From positions 1 to 15,971 of the forward strand of contig JAJYJB010000060.1 of NCBI GenBank assembly GCA_021789735.1: 15,971 bases of DNA. Reading direction: 5' to 3'. The notes beneath the pieces are model-generated. The model was not told the DNA's origin and did no database searches. It saw only the letters and a program-made list of their open reading frames with translations. Every line of letters starts with the position of its first letter. Position 1 is the stretch's first letter. Shown one piece after another: positions 6,052 to 14,902 of the stretch. Source of the DNA: Nitrospirota bacterium. Its GTDB lineage: Bacteria; Nitrospirota; Thermodesulfovibrionia; Thermodesulfovibrionales; JdFR-88. A program made the translations under genes and the position numbers.

Positions 6052-6894
6052 ATGCGAAGGGATTTCTTTAGGGTTTTGGTTTTGATGCTTGCAGCCGGGT
6101 TGCTGGCCTCCGGCGCGGGGCGTAGCGCCTTTGCCGGGGAAAAAAATCATGCCGCAGGGATAAAGTTGTACAAGCAGAGCATCTCGACAAAGGAATACGA
6201 GAAGAGATACAACGAGGTGTATGGGAAGTTCACGCAGATGATGGCCGAGCAGGGCAACCCCGCCGATTTCACCCTGGATGACGGCAGGGCCCTGTTCAAA
6301 AAGGTCGAAGGCAGCGCGGGCAAGTCTTGCGCGAGCTGCCACGGCAAAAATGGAGAAAAGCTGAAAGGCATCGCGGCCTCCTACCCCAAGTACGACCCAA
6401 AGATAAATGGCGTCCTTACGATCGCGATGCAGATAAACAGGTGCCTCAAGGACCATATGGGCGCCCCGGAGCTTAAATACGAATCGCACAACGAGCTTGC
6501 GCTTGACCTTTATGTCAAGTCGCTTTCAAACGGCGTGCCGATCCACGTGAGCATAAGCGGCCCTGCCAAGCCCTTCTATCTGGCGGGTGAGGCATATTAT
6601 TACAAGCGGCAGGGCCAGCTTAACATGAGCTGCGCGATATGCCATGTGAAATATGCCGGGCATATGATACGGGCCAACCTCCTGTCGAACAACAGGCACC
6701 ACGCGGACCACTGGCCGGGATACAGGCTGAAATGGGGAAAGACCGGCTCGATCCAGAAGCGGTTTCAGGGGTGCAACAAGAAGATAAGGGCCAAGCCGCT
6801 CCCCTTGCAGTGCAAGACATACCGCAACCTTGAACTGTACCTCACCTATCAGGCCAACGGCCTGCCCATAGAGGTCCCAGGGTTCAGGATGTAG
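6052..6894 (+). CDS. soxA: SoxA, dihaem catalytic cytochrome of the SoxAX complex
   Basis: 280 residues with a Sec signal peptide (to about GRSAFAG, 29). Two haem motifs: CASCH (93-97) and CAICH (194-198), so this is the dihaem form. Cys131 in QINRCLKDHMGAPE is the conserved ligand region for the first haem; Cys241 in RFQGCNKKIRA is the active-site cysteine, ligand of the catalytic haem and carrier of the persulfide in known SoxA. An extra cysteine (254, LPLQCKTY) lies just after it. The end NLELYLTYQANGLPIEVPGFRM is the typical SoxA C-terminus. Start 6052 has AAAGGAGA at a proper distance. It forms the thiosulfate-conjugating enzyme with SoxX. Confidence 0.95.
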   Translation: MRRDFFRVLVLMLAAGLLASGAGRSAFAGEKNHAAGIKLYKQSISTKEYEKRYNEVYGKFTQMMAEQGNPADFTLDDGRALFKKVEGSAGKSCASCHGKNGEKLKGIAASYPKYDPKINGVLTIAMQINRCLKDHMGAPELKYESHNELALDLYVKSLSNGVPIHVSISGPAKPFYLAGEAYYYKRQGQLNMSCAICHVKYAGHMIRANLLSNNRHHADHWPGYRLKWGKTGSIQKRFQGCNKKIRAKPLPLQCKTYRNLELYLTYQANGLPIEVPGFRM

Positions 6895-6923
6895 CGGAAA
6901 ACGGTTTTTTTTAAGGAGGCCGG

Positions 6924-8594
6924 ATGAGTATAACCAGGAGAAAATTTATTCAGATGCTGTCGCTGGCGGCGGGGGGCGCTGCGTTTACCTCACTTGCGCC
7001 GGCGGCGCTCGCGAAGGCCCTGAAGCCAGGCAACCTGTTCAGGTTCCCCGAAATGGGGGACCTGACCCTGGTGCACACCACGGACACGCACGCCCAGTTG
7101 GTGCCGGTTTATTACAGGGAGCCCGATACGAACATCGGCGTGGGAGCGGACAAGGGGCAGCCCCCCCATATTACGGGCAGGGCTTTCCTTAAATATTACG
7201 GTTATCAGCCGGACACGCCCCAGGCATACGCCTACACGTGCGACGACTATGCCCGGCTTGCCAGCGAATACGGCAAAATGGGCGGCTTTGCGTATCTGGC
7301 CACGGTCATAAAGGGCATAAGGGCGGAAAGGCCCGGGAAGGTGCTGCACATAGACGGGGGCGATACCGTGCAGGGCTCGGCGACAAGCCTCTGGACGAAG
7401 GGCGAGGACATGGTCACGGCCATGAACAAACTTGGCTGCGAGGTAATGACCGGGCATTGGGAGTTCACCTACGGGGAGGACCGCCTCAGGGAACTCATAA
7501 AAAAGATGGAGTTCCCGTTCATCGCACAAAACGTGAACGACGCCACCTGGGGCGACCCCATTTTCAAGCCGTATGTCATAAAGCAGGTGGGCGGTCTGAC
7601 CGTTGCCGTGATCGGGCAGGCCTTCCCCTACACCCCGATAGCCAACCCCAGAAGGTTCATCCCGGACTGGTCTTTCGGCATAAAGGACTCGCACATGCAG
7701 AAAGTGGTGGATGAGCTGAAGGCCAAAAAGGTGGATCTTATAGTCGTGATCTCCCATAACGGAATGGATGTGGACAAAAAGATGGCCAGCCGTGTTGCCG
7801 GGATAGATGTGATAATGGGCGGCCATACGCACGACGGCGTGCCCGTGCCGGTGAAAGTGGGCAACACGCTTGTCATAAACTCCGGCTGCTACGGGAAGTT
7901 CGTTTCGAGGCTGGATCTGGAAGTGAAGGGCAGGAGGATAAGGAACTACTCCTTCAGGCTCATACCCGTGATTTCCGCGATGATAGATCCTGACCCGGAG
8001 ATGGAGAAAGTTGTCGAGGGCCTGCGCGCCCCCTACAAAGAAAAGCTCGGGGAGGTGCTGGGCCACACGGAAACCCTGCTTTACAGGCGCGGCAACCTGG
8101 ACGGGACCTTCGATAACCTGATATGCGACGCTCTCCTGGAGCACTATGACGTGGACTTTGCCCTTTCGCCCGGCTTCAGGTGGGGCAATACTGTGCCGCC
8201 CGGCCCGATAACGGTTGAGGACGTCTATTCGCAGACGGCCATCACGTATCCTAACACGTATAAATCCATGATGAAGGGCAGCATGATAAAGGGCGTCCTC
8301 GAGGACATCGCCGACAACCTGTTCAACCCGGACCCTTACATGCAGCAGGGCGGAGATATGGTCCGCTCAAAAGGGTTGGAATACACGCTGTATGCCGAAA
8401 GGCCGATGGGCCAGAGGATACAGGGCCTGAAGGTGCGGGGGAAGCCCGTCGAGCCCGGAAAGGAATATTCAATGGCAGGCTGGGCCTCAATGGCCCCCCA
8501 GGCCGGCCCGCCCATACACGACATCGTAATAGACTATATAAGGCGGAAAAAGACACTAAGCATACGTGACGAAAAACCGGCGCTCGTTGACTGA
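6924..8594 (+). CDS. soxB: SoxB, dimanganese thiosulfohydrolase
   Basis: 556 residues, matching the family's usual length. A Tat signal (ITRRKFIQMLS) exports it. Metallophosphoesterase ligands are visible: DTH (54-56), GGDTVQG (Asp147), the SoxB-specific GHWEFTYG (His178) replacing the GNHEF of 5'-nucleotidases, SHNG (His278) and GGHTHD (His301, His303). The C-terminal 5'-nucleotidase-like domain follows from about 370. It hydrolyses the terminal sulfone from SoxY-bound thiosulfate, releasing sulfate. Strong AAGGAGG before ATG 6924. It is the last gene of the cluster: no soxC or soxD follows, so the remaining sulfane on SoxY would have to be passed on rather than oxidised here. Confidence 0.97.
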   Translation: MSITRRKFIQMLSLAAGGAAFTSLAPAALAKALKPGNLFRFPEMGDLTLVHTTDTHAQLVPVYYREPDTNIGVGADKGQPPHITGRAFLKYYGYQPDTPQAYAYTCDDYARLASEYGKMGGFAYLATVIKGIRAERPGKVLHIDGGDTVQGSATSLWTKGEDMVTAMNKLGCEVMTGHWEFTYGEDRLRELIKKMEFPFIAQNVNDATWGDPIFKPYVIKQVGGLTVAVIGQAFPYTPIANPRRFIPDWSFGIKDSHMQKVVDELKAKKVDLIVVISHNGMDVDKKMASRVAGIDVIMGGHTHDGVPVPVKVGNTLVINSGCYGKFVSRLDLEVKGRRIRNYSFRLIPVISAMIDPDPEMEKVVEGLRAPYKEKLGEVLGHTETLLYRRGNLDGTFDNLICDALLEHYDVDFALSPGFRWGNTVPPGPITVEDVYSQTAITYPNTYKSMMKGSMIKGVLEDIADNLFNPDPYMQQGGDMVRSKGLEYTLYAERPMGQRIQGLKVRGKPVEPGKEYSMAGWASMAPQAGPPIHDIVIDYIRRKKTLSIRDEKPALVD

Positions 8595-8616
8595 GGTTTT
8601 TTTGGCGCTTTTCTGC

Positions 8617-8642
8617 GGGGTCCGGGTTGAAGCCCGGGCCCC
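8617..8642 (+). terminator. GC-rich hairpin after soxB (first of a tandem pair)
   Basis: GGGGTCCGGG (8617-8626) pairs with CCCGGGCCCC (8633-8642, one G-U) around TTGAAG. No T tract follows, so it is probably an RNA-protecting or pausing hairpin ahead of the true terminator. Confidence 0.5.
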
Positions 8643-8654
8643 CTCAGACCCAAA

Positions 8655-8688
8655 GCGTTCCGGTTTGATAAACGGAACGCCCTTTTTT
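8655..8688 (+). terminator. Rho-independent terminator of the sox cluster
   Basis: GCGTTCCG (8655-8662) and CGGAACGC (8673-8680) form an 8-bp stem, with TTT/AAA able to pair further inside, followed by CC and six Ts (8683-8688). It separates the sox cluster from the sensor operon. Confidence 0.85.
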
Positions 8689-8693
8689 ATAAT
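8665..8693 (+). promoter_or_regulatory. Strong sigma-70 promoter of the sensor operon, embedded in the terminator
   Basis: TTGATA (8665-8670), exactly 17 bp, then a perfect TATAAT (8688-8693). The -35 is in the loop of the sox terminator and the -10 begins at the last T of its T tract. The start point would be about 8700, only eight bases before the ATG at 8708. Confidence 0.75.
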
Positions 8694-8707
8694 ACCGGGG
8701 TAAAAAG

Positions 8708-9573
8708 ATGAACAGACATTTCTTGCGTTTCAAGGCGTTCCCGCTTTTTTCGGCACTGCTCTTCCTGGTTTCCGCGCAGCCCGCGTTCGCGAAACGGAAA
8801 CTGACCCTGCTGCTCATGCCGCTTGATTCCCCTTCGGCGATGTACGCCAGGTTTCAGCCTTTCAAGCGGTACCTGGAGGCACGGCTGGGCATCCCGGTGG
8901 AGATCGAGGTGGCAAAGAAAAGGAGCGACATAATACCGACCCTGGAAGAAGGCGGAGCGGACCTGGCGTTTTTGTGCCCAAGCCTTTATTGCGAGGCCTC
9001 GAAACAGATGCGGATAGTGCCGCTTGCCAAGCTGCGCGTCAACGGCAGCTCCGTATACAGGAGCGTCATTCTGGTGCGGAGCGATTCCGGAATAAAAAAT
9101 GTCTCCGCCCTCAGGGGCGGGACTTTCGTATACGGAAGGTATTACTGTCCGGGTTCGGGACTGCTGCCGGATGACATCCTCAGGAAAGCGGGCATAAAGA
9201 GGGGCGGCCTAATGGACACCGTCATACTGGGGTCTAATGAGAGCGCGATTCTGGCCGTCATGGCAAGGCTGTTCGACGCAACCGGCGTTTCCGAGGTCGC
9301 GGCCAGGCCCTATCTTAGCAAAGGGCTCAGGATAATCGGCTACTCCCGTCCCATCCCGCAGTATCTCTTTGCCGCCCGCGGGGGGTTGCAGAAAGGGCTT
9401 CTCTTAAAGCTGGAGAAAGCCATGCTGCTCGTAAACAGACTTAAAGACCCCGGCAGCGTGGTGGGCAGCATAGAGCCCGGCGCTGACGGGCTTTCAAAGG
9501 CCCGCGACAGGGACTATGACATCGTCCGCGCCCTGGTCAAAAAGGAGCGGGCGGGAAAAGGCCTGCTCATCCG

Positions 9574-9577
<4 letters not shown>
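8708..9577 (+). CDS. PhnD-like periplasmic binding protein, probable sensor subunit
   Basis: 289 residues: signal peptide to about AFA (28), then a PhnD-type solute-binding fold (LTLLLMPLDSPSAMYARFQPFKRYLEARLG…, YRSVILVRSDSGIKNVSALRGGTFVYG, DDILRKAGI). No permease or ATPase genes follow; instead it overlaps the histidine kinase by four bases (ATGA), which points to ligand sensing. PhnD-type domains form the sensor part of the tetrathionate kinase TtrS, where the two are fused. Cysteines occur at 90, 95 and 147 (FLCPSLYCEA, YYCPGSG), in the segments that line the ligand pocket of PhnD-type proteins, where Gly/Ser/Thr are common. A sulfur oxyanion ligand is inferred from this and the locus. Ribosome site GGGG at 8697-8700. 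Confidence 0.82.
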
Positions 9578-11046
<1,469 letters not shown>

Positions 11047-12390
11047 ATGGAACGGGTCCTTATAGTCGAAGACGAAAGGAACGTACTGCGGCTCCTTGGC
11101 AGGGTGCTGAAGCAGGCGGGGTTCGACGTGGAGACCGCCATAAACTTCGAGGAGGCCCTCTCAAAATTCCAGTCGGGACCGGCCGTCGACCTCGTGCTGA
11201 CCGACATGAGGCTGCCGGGGCGCTCCGGGCTGGACCTCCTGAACTGGGTAAAGGATAACAACCCCGACCTTCCCGTCATCATCATGACCGCTTACGGCAG
11301 CATAGAAAACGCGGTGGAGGCCATGAAGGCCGGCGCCGTGAACTATCTGACCAAACCGGTTGAGTCAGATGATCTCCTCACGGTGGTGAAGCACAGCTTC
11401 CTCCATAAGAGGCCCGGACTTGGCAGGGAGATAGTCCGCGAGGAGAAAGACCAGTACGGGATAATAGGCAGGAGCCCTGAAATAGCCGACATACTGGCCA
11501 CCATACGGATAGTCTGCGACAGCCGCTCCAATGTGCTCATCACAGGTGAGTCCGGAACGGGCAAGGAGCTGATAGCGCGCGCCATACATAATGCTTCCAA
11601 CAGGCAGGCCTTCCGTTTCGTCGCCATAAACTGCGGCGCCATACCGGGAGACCTCATGGAAAACGAGCTGTTCGGCCACGAGGCGGGCTCCTATACCGGC
11701 GCGTCTTCCAGGGAACCGGGGAAAGCCGAGCTGGCCAGCAAGGGCACCCTCTTTCTGGACGAGGTGGGCGAAATGTCACTGCTTCTTCAGATAAAGCTCC
11801 TCCGGTTCATACAGGAAAAGGAGTTTTACAGGATAGGCGGGACGGGTTCCGTGAAGTCGGACTGCAGGATCGTGGCTTCAACAAACAGGGACCTCGAAGA
11901 AGAGATAGAATGTGGCAGGTTCAGGGAAGATCTCTACTATCGCCTGAACGTCATACCCATCCAAATGCCAAGTCTCAGAGACCGCAGGGAAGATATCCCC
12001 CTGCTGGCGGAATATTTTTGTAAAAAATATGCCGCACAGAATCAGAAGTTCATCAAAGGCATAGACAGAAGGGCCATGGATGTCTTCATGGCCTACGATT
12101 GGCCGGGCAATATCAGGCAGCTTGAGAACGTAATAGAAAGGGCCGTCGTGCTGACCGGGTTCGATACGATAGTGCCCGCCGACCTGCCCAAAAAGATACT
12201 GGATAGCGCAGGCGGTACGAAAGCTGACAAGGCCGGCGGCTTTCAGGACATGAAGCTCCCGGAACTTGAAAAAGCCGCCATCCTGGGCGCCCTCGAGGCC
12301 GAGGACTGGAACCAGACAAGGGCCTCCAGCCGTCTCGGGATAACAAGGAGGCAGCTCCGGACAAAGATGGCCAAGTACGACCTGCTGTGA
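11047..12390 (+). CDS. NtrC-family sigma-54-dependent response regulator
   Basis: 447 residues in three domains. Receiver 1-120 with phosphorylation site Asp53 and conserved Thr81 and Lys103. AAA+ domain about 138-365 with Walker A GESGTGKE (167-174), the sigma-54 contact loop GSYTGA (214-219) in place of the usual GAFTGA, Walker B LFLDE (235-239), and R-finger region RFREDLYYRLNVI. A C-terminal Fis-type helix-turn-helix lies in NQTRASSRLGITRRQLRTKM. It starts directly after the kinase stop, without gap. A sigma-54 promoter with upstream repeats lies 100 bases beyond its stop, the natural target. The loop variant is unusual but keeps Thr and both Gly. Confidence 0.94.
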   Translation: MERVLIVEDERNVLRLLGRVLKQAGFDVETAINFEEALSKFQSGPAVDLVLTDMRLPGRSGLDLLNWVKDNNPDLPVIIMTAYGSIENAVEAMKAGAVNYLTKPVESDDLLTVVKHSFLHKRPGLGREIVREEKDQYGIIGRSPEIADILATIRIVCDSRSNVLITGESGTGKELIARAIHNASNRQAFRFVAINCGAIPGDLMENELFGHEAGSYTGASSREPGKAELASKGTLFLDEVGEMSLLLQIKLLRFIQEKEFYRIGGTGSVKSDCRIVASTNRDLEEEIECGRFREDLYYRLNVIPIQMPSLRDRREDIPLLAEYFCKKYAAQNQKFIKGIDRRAMDVFMAYDWPGNIRQLENVIERAVVLTGFDTIVPADLPKKILDSAGGTKADKAGGFQDMKLPELEKAAILGALEAEDWNQTRASSRLGITRRQLRTKMAKYDLL

Positions 12391-12423
12391 GTTCCTCCAA
12401 AGCACCCCCTGCTGTTCAAAAAA

Positions 12424-12463
12424 GGACACCCCTTCCGGACGGTTTGTGCATTTTTGGACACCC
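12424..12463 (+). promoter_or_regulatory. Two GGACACCC repeats, candidate activator sites
   Basis: GGACACCC at 12424-12431 and 12456-12463, 32 bp apart (three helical turns), each preceded by an A- or T-rich run. They are about 55 and 88 bp upstream of the predicted sigma-54 start point, a usual zone for NtrC-type enhancer sites. The candidate binder is the regulator encoded directly upstream. Confidence 0.5.
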
Positions 12464-12488
12464 TCGCCCCTTATCCCCGGTATTTTTC

Positions 12489-12504
12489 TGGCACGGAAAA
12501 TGCT
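12489..12504 (+). promoter_or_regulatory. Sigma-54 promoter (-24/-12) of the transporter operon
   Basis: TGGCACGGAAAATGCT matches the TGGCACG-N4-TTGCT consensus: GG at 12490-12491 and GC at 12502-12503 are separated by exactly 10 bp, with a T-rich run after the -12. The predicted start is near 12515, leaving about 53 nt to the transporter ATG. Confidence 0.85.
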
Positions 12505-12567
12505 TTTTCTAAAAAGACGGGAGATGGGCATATAAGCTCAGGATTTCAAAACAAAGGGGAGGTGCGA

Positions 12568-13794
12568 ATGTCAAAAACAAGAAAGGCCCTGGGCTTGGCG
12601 CTTGTTATAGGCGCGGTTGTCTGGATAGCATACTTCATCATTAAGATCAGGGGGTATGCTTCCATGGACGCCTCGGGCCTGTCGGACGCGCAGATATCCG
12701 CAATTAAAAAATCGATAGAGTCCGGTGTCGTCATTTCCGGGTTTTTAATCGGCGGGCTCCTGGGGGCGGTTGTGCAGAGGTCCAAGTTCTGCATAGCCGC
12801 GGCGTGTCATAACGTGGTCACCACCCGCGACCTGACCCAGACCAGGGCGTACGCCATGGCTCTTTTTGTAGCCATACCCGCCACCCAGCTTCTCTACAGG
12901 GCGGGTATTGTCGACATTTCGAGAAGCATTTACATAAGTTCGCCTTTCACATGGCTAAGCTACATAGCCGGGGGGTTTATATTTGGAGTTGGTATCGTCT
13001 ATGCCGGCGGGTGCGCAAGCCGGATACTTGTGCGCGCGGGAGAGGGCAATCTGGGAGGGCTGGTAAGTGTACTGGCTTTCATTTTCGCCTCCGGCGCCAC
13101 GCTGTGGGGCATCACGGCGAAGGTAAGGGTGGACTACCTGGACAAGCTTACGCTGAACATGAGGGACCAGTATCTGCCCGGCTTCTTCGGCCATGTGCCG
13201 GTATGGACCACAGTGTTTGTCATAGAGGCCGCCCTCCTCATATTCATGCTCAGGTCCCCAAAGGACTCCGAATGGCGCTCGCTGAAATGGCCGCTCGCAG
13301 GCGCCGCCATCGGCGTCATAATAGCAGCGGCCTGGTGGGTGAACGGCCTGGCCTACAAGGCGCTGCCCAACGTGGACTCGTTTACCTTTACCGGGCCCAG
13401 CGATCCCACGCTTCTGCAGACATGGGCGCCCAAGAGCCTGACGTTCGCGCTTGCCGACGCGCAGACCTTCAGGTATATAATCCTCTGGACCGGAGAGACC
13501 ATCAACTTTGCCGTGGCCACGGTTCTGGGTGTCATCGCGGGCGCTCTGGTCTCAGCGCTCATAAGCGGCACTTTCAACTGGGTCGCTCCCCCGCTGCAGC
13601 AGTTTAAATACAACCTGATAGGCGGTTTGCTCATGGGCTTCGGGGCGGTGCTTGCCATGGGGTGCAACATAGGGCAGGGGCTGAGCGGCATTTCCACGCT
13701 CTCCGTAGGGAGCTTCCTCACGATGTCGTTCATATTCACGGGCGCCATAGCCGGGGCAAAGTACATGACCTGGCGGGTGATGAGAGAGGCATGA
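12568..13794 (+). CDS. YeeE/YedE (TsuA-like) thiosulfate/sulfur-compound transporter
   Basis: 408-residue inner-membrane protein with about nine or ten hydrophobic segments and the two-fold repeat of the YeeE/YedE family. The hallmark cysteines are QRSKFCIAAACH (75, 80), YAGGCASR (149) and AMGCNIGQG (366); in Spirochaeta thermophila TsuA three central cysteines relay thiosulfate by S-H-S hydrogen bonds. The ATG at 12568 follows GGGGAGG; the frame is open upstream to 12454 but that stretch contains the sigma-54 promoter. It overlaps the next gene by four bases. Expression should depend on the regulator upstream. The substrate may be thiosulfate or another sulfur compound; uptake beside a Sox cluster and TusA suggests feeding sulfur to the cytoplasm. 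Confidence 0.93.
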   Translation: MSKTRKALGLALVIGAVVWIAYFIIKIRGYASMDASGLSDAQISAIKKSIESGVVISGFLIGGLLGAVVQRSKFCIAAACHNVVTTRDLTQTRAYAMALFVAIPATQLLYRAGIVDISRSIYISSPFTWLSYIAGGFIFGVGIVYAGGCASRILVRAGEGNLGGLVSVLAFIFASGATLWGITAKVRVDYLDKLTLNMRDQYLPGFFGHVPVWTTVFVIEAALLIFMLRSPKDSEWRSLKWPLAGAAIGVIIAAAWWVNGLAYKALPNVDSFTFTGPSDPTLLQTWAPKSLTFALADAQTFRYIILWTGETINFAVATVLGVIAGALVSALISGTFNWVAPPLQQFKYNLIGGLLMGFGAVLAMGCNIGQGLSGISTLSVGSFLTMSFIFTGAIAGAKYMTWRVMREA

Positions 13795-14306
13795 ACCGCA
13801 GGGCGCGGCTGGCCCGTACGCTCCTTGCCGGGGCCGCCGCCCTGTTCATTATGTGTTTCCCCGTGGCTGGGCGGGCGTTGGCTGGCGGCCGGAACGTGGA
13901 CCCCGTGGTGATACGTTCCGTGCACGGAAATTTCAATACCGTCTGGGAAGACCTGAACATGGCGCTCACGGACCGCGGCCTTGTAGTATCCGGGGTATCG
14001 CATGTGCAGAAGATGCTCGACCGAACGGGAAAAGCCCTGGGAAGGACAAAAAAGATATTCGTCCGAGGGAAGGTGCTGGAATTTTGCAGCGCGGTGGTCT
14101 CAAGGGACATGATGGAGCAGAATCCCCATTTCATAGCGTTCTGTCCCTACAGGATAGCCGTCTATACCCTCCCGGGCCACGAAAAAACGGTTTACCTCTC
14201 CTATGTGCGCCCGGTCTGGGAAAGAGGCGGCAATAAATCCGCGTTAAGGGAAGTAGACAGCCTTCTGGACGGAATTGTGAACAGCGTTATCAATAAAGGT
14301 TTTTAA
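13791..14306 (+). CDS. Exported DUF302-domain protein
   Basis: 171 residues. Signal peptide from MNRRARLARTLLAG to about GRALAGG (33), then a single DUF302 domain: NTVWEDLNMALTDRGLVVSGVSHVQKML, KVLEFCSAVVSRDMMEQNPHFIAFCPYRIAVYTLPG and YVRPVW near the end. The two cysteines (99, 118) lie in the family's central strands. ATG 13791 overlaps the transporter's TGA (ATGA), so the two are translationally coupled. DUF302 proteins are frequent near sulfur-oxidation genes but their function is unknown; a periplasmic partner of the transporter is my inference. Reading further upstream in this frame would run through the transporter gene and is not justified. Confidence 0.85.
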   Translation: MNRRARLARTLLAGAAALFIMCFPVAGRALAGGRNVDPVVIRSVHGNFNTVWEDLNMALTDRGLVVSGVSHVQKMLDRTGKALGRTKKIFVRGKVLEFCSAVVSRDMMEQNPHFIAFCPYRIAVYTLPGHEKTVYLSYVRPVWERGGNKSALREVDSLLDGIVNSVINKGF

Positions 14307-14348
14307 AAAGACAAAAATTAACAAAAAAACATTTCAAAGGAGGACGAG

Positions 14349-14588
14349 ATGGCGAGCATAGCTGCGGAAAAGACAATCGACTGCACCGGGCTTAACTGCC
14401 CCATGCCTGTGGTCAAGACGAAGAAGGCGCTTAAGGAGGCCCCCGCGGGGCAGGTGATCGAGGTGATCGCCACAGACCCCGGCTCGAAATCGGACATACC
14501 TGCGCTTGTGAAAAGCATGGGCTCCGAGGTGCTGGAGACCAGGGACGAGCGGGGCGGGGCGATAGTTTTCCTTATCAGGAAAAATTAA
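14349..14588 (+). CDS. tusA: TusA-family sulfur-carrier protein
   Basis: 79-residue cytoplasmic protein with the defining CPxP motif (CTGLNCPMPVVKTKKAL; Cys17 is the persulfide carrier, Cys12 precedes it). The rest (GQVIEVIATDPGSKSDIPALVKSMGSEVLE…) is the usual TusA fold. It has a strong AAAGGAGG site and lies 42 nt after the DUF302 gene, so it is probably the third gene of the sigma-54 operon. It would accept sulfane sulfur from the transporter route or DsrE-like proteins and deliver it to cytoplasmic oxidation or biosynthesis. TusA also occurs fused or adjacent to YeeE in many genomes, which supports the coupling. Confidence 0.94.
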   Translation: MASIAAEKTIDCTGLNCPMPVVKTKKALKEAPAGQVIEVIATDPGSKSDIPALVKSMGSEVLETRDERGGAIVFLIRKN

Positions 14589-14626
14589 CCAGAAGCGTTT
14601 TTTTATTTTCCTTCTCCCTTCGGGCG

Positions 14627-14663
14627 GCGGAGGCTGCATCTGGTTGCCTCCGCTGTCCTTTTT
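14627..14663 (+). terminator. Rho-independent terminator after tusA
   Basis: GCGGAGGC (14627-14634) and GCCTCCGC (14646-14653) form an 8-bp stem with an 11-nt loop, followed by TGTCC and five Ts (14659-14663). It ends the transporter-DUF302-tusA operon. Confidence 0.75.
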
Positions 14664-14902
14664 AAATTTACTGGCAAAAAATACCTTCACCCCGCCAGCG
14701 TAGAACTCTTCCATCTTGCTCCATGGACTCTACGGACCAAAATACATGATTCAAAAAGATGCTCGTATCGTGCCAGCAGGAATCAAATCAGCTTTTAATC
14801 GGTCTTGCTCAAGTGATTTGAACAGCCCAAAATATCCCCTCTCAACTTTCCGTGATATGCTTTAGACAGGCATCACAAAAAATCCTGTCCCGGAGGTGTG
14901 AG
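14664..14902. other. AT-richer intergenic stretch without a recognisable gene
   Basis: More AT-rich than its surroundings. Short open frames exist on both strands but none has a ribosome site or familiar motif. It holds an 8-bp inverted repeat, TCAAATCA (14783-14790) / TGATTTGA (14814-14821), 23 bp apart, and an extended -10-like TGATATGCT at about 14853-14861 that might serve the following gene. No good -35 was found. Confidence 0.4.

Noticed and set aside
6990..8144. Long open frame (384 codons) on the minus strand
   Set aside because: It lies wholly antisense to soxB, has no ribosome site or family motifs, and its His/Pro/Arg-rich composition is the usual shadow of a GC-rich gene.
8603..8616. 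Second sigma-54 promoter upstream of the sensor operon (TGGC…TGC)
   Set aside because: GG and GC are separated by 9 bp instead of the required 10, and a strong sigma-70 promoter lies closer to the gene.
12454..12567. Upstream extension of the transporter gene to a TTG at 12454
   Set aside because: The extension covers the sigma-54 promoter, has no ribosome site and encodes no membrane-protein-like sequence; ATG 12568 has GGGGAGG before it.
12951..13607. 218-codon open frame in a second forward frame
   Set aside because: It lies inside the transporter gene, and the encoded Arg/Gly/His-rich sequence has no protein-like pattern.
13353..14003. 216-codon open frame on the minus strand
   Set aside because: Antisense to the transporter and DUF302 genes; no start signal and no recognisable domain.
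14334..14714. Minus-strand frame after tusA (starting MEEFYAGGVKVFFASKF) as a gene or transposase remnant
   Set aside because: It runs antisense through the terminator and most of tusA, has no ribosome site and no motif I can identify.
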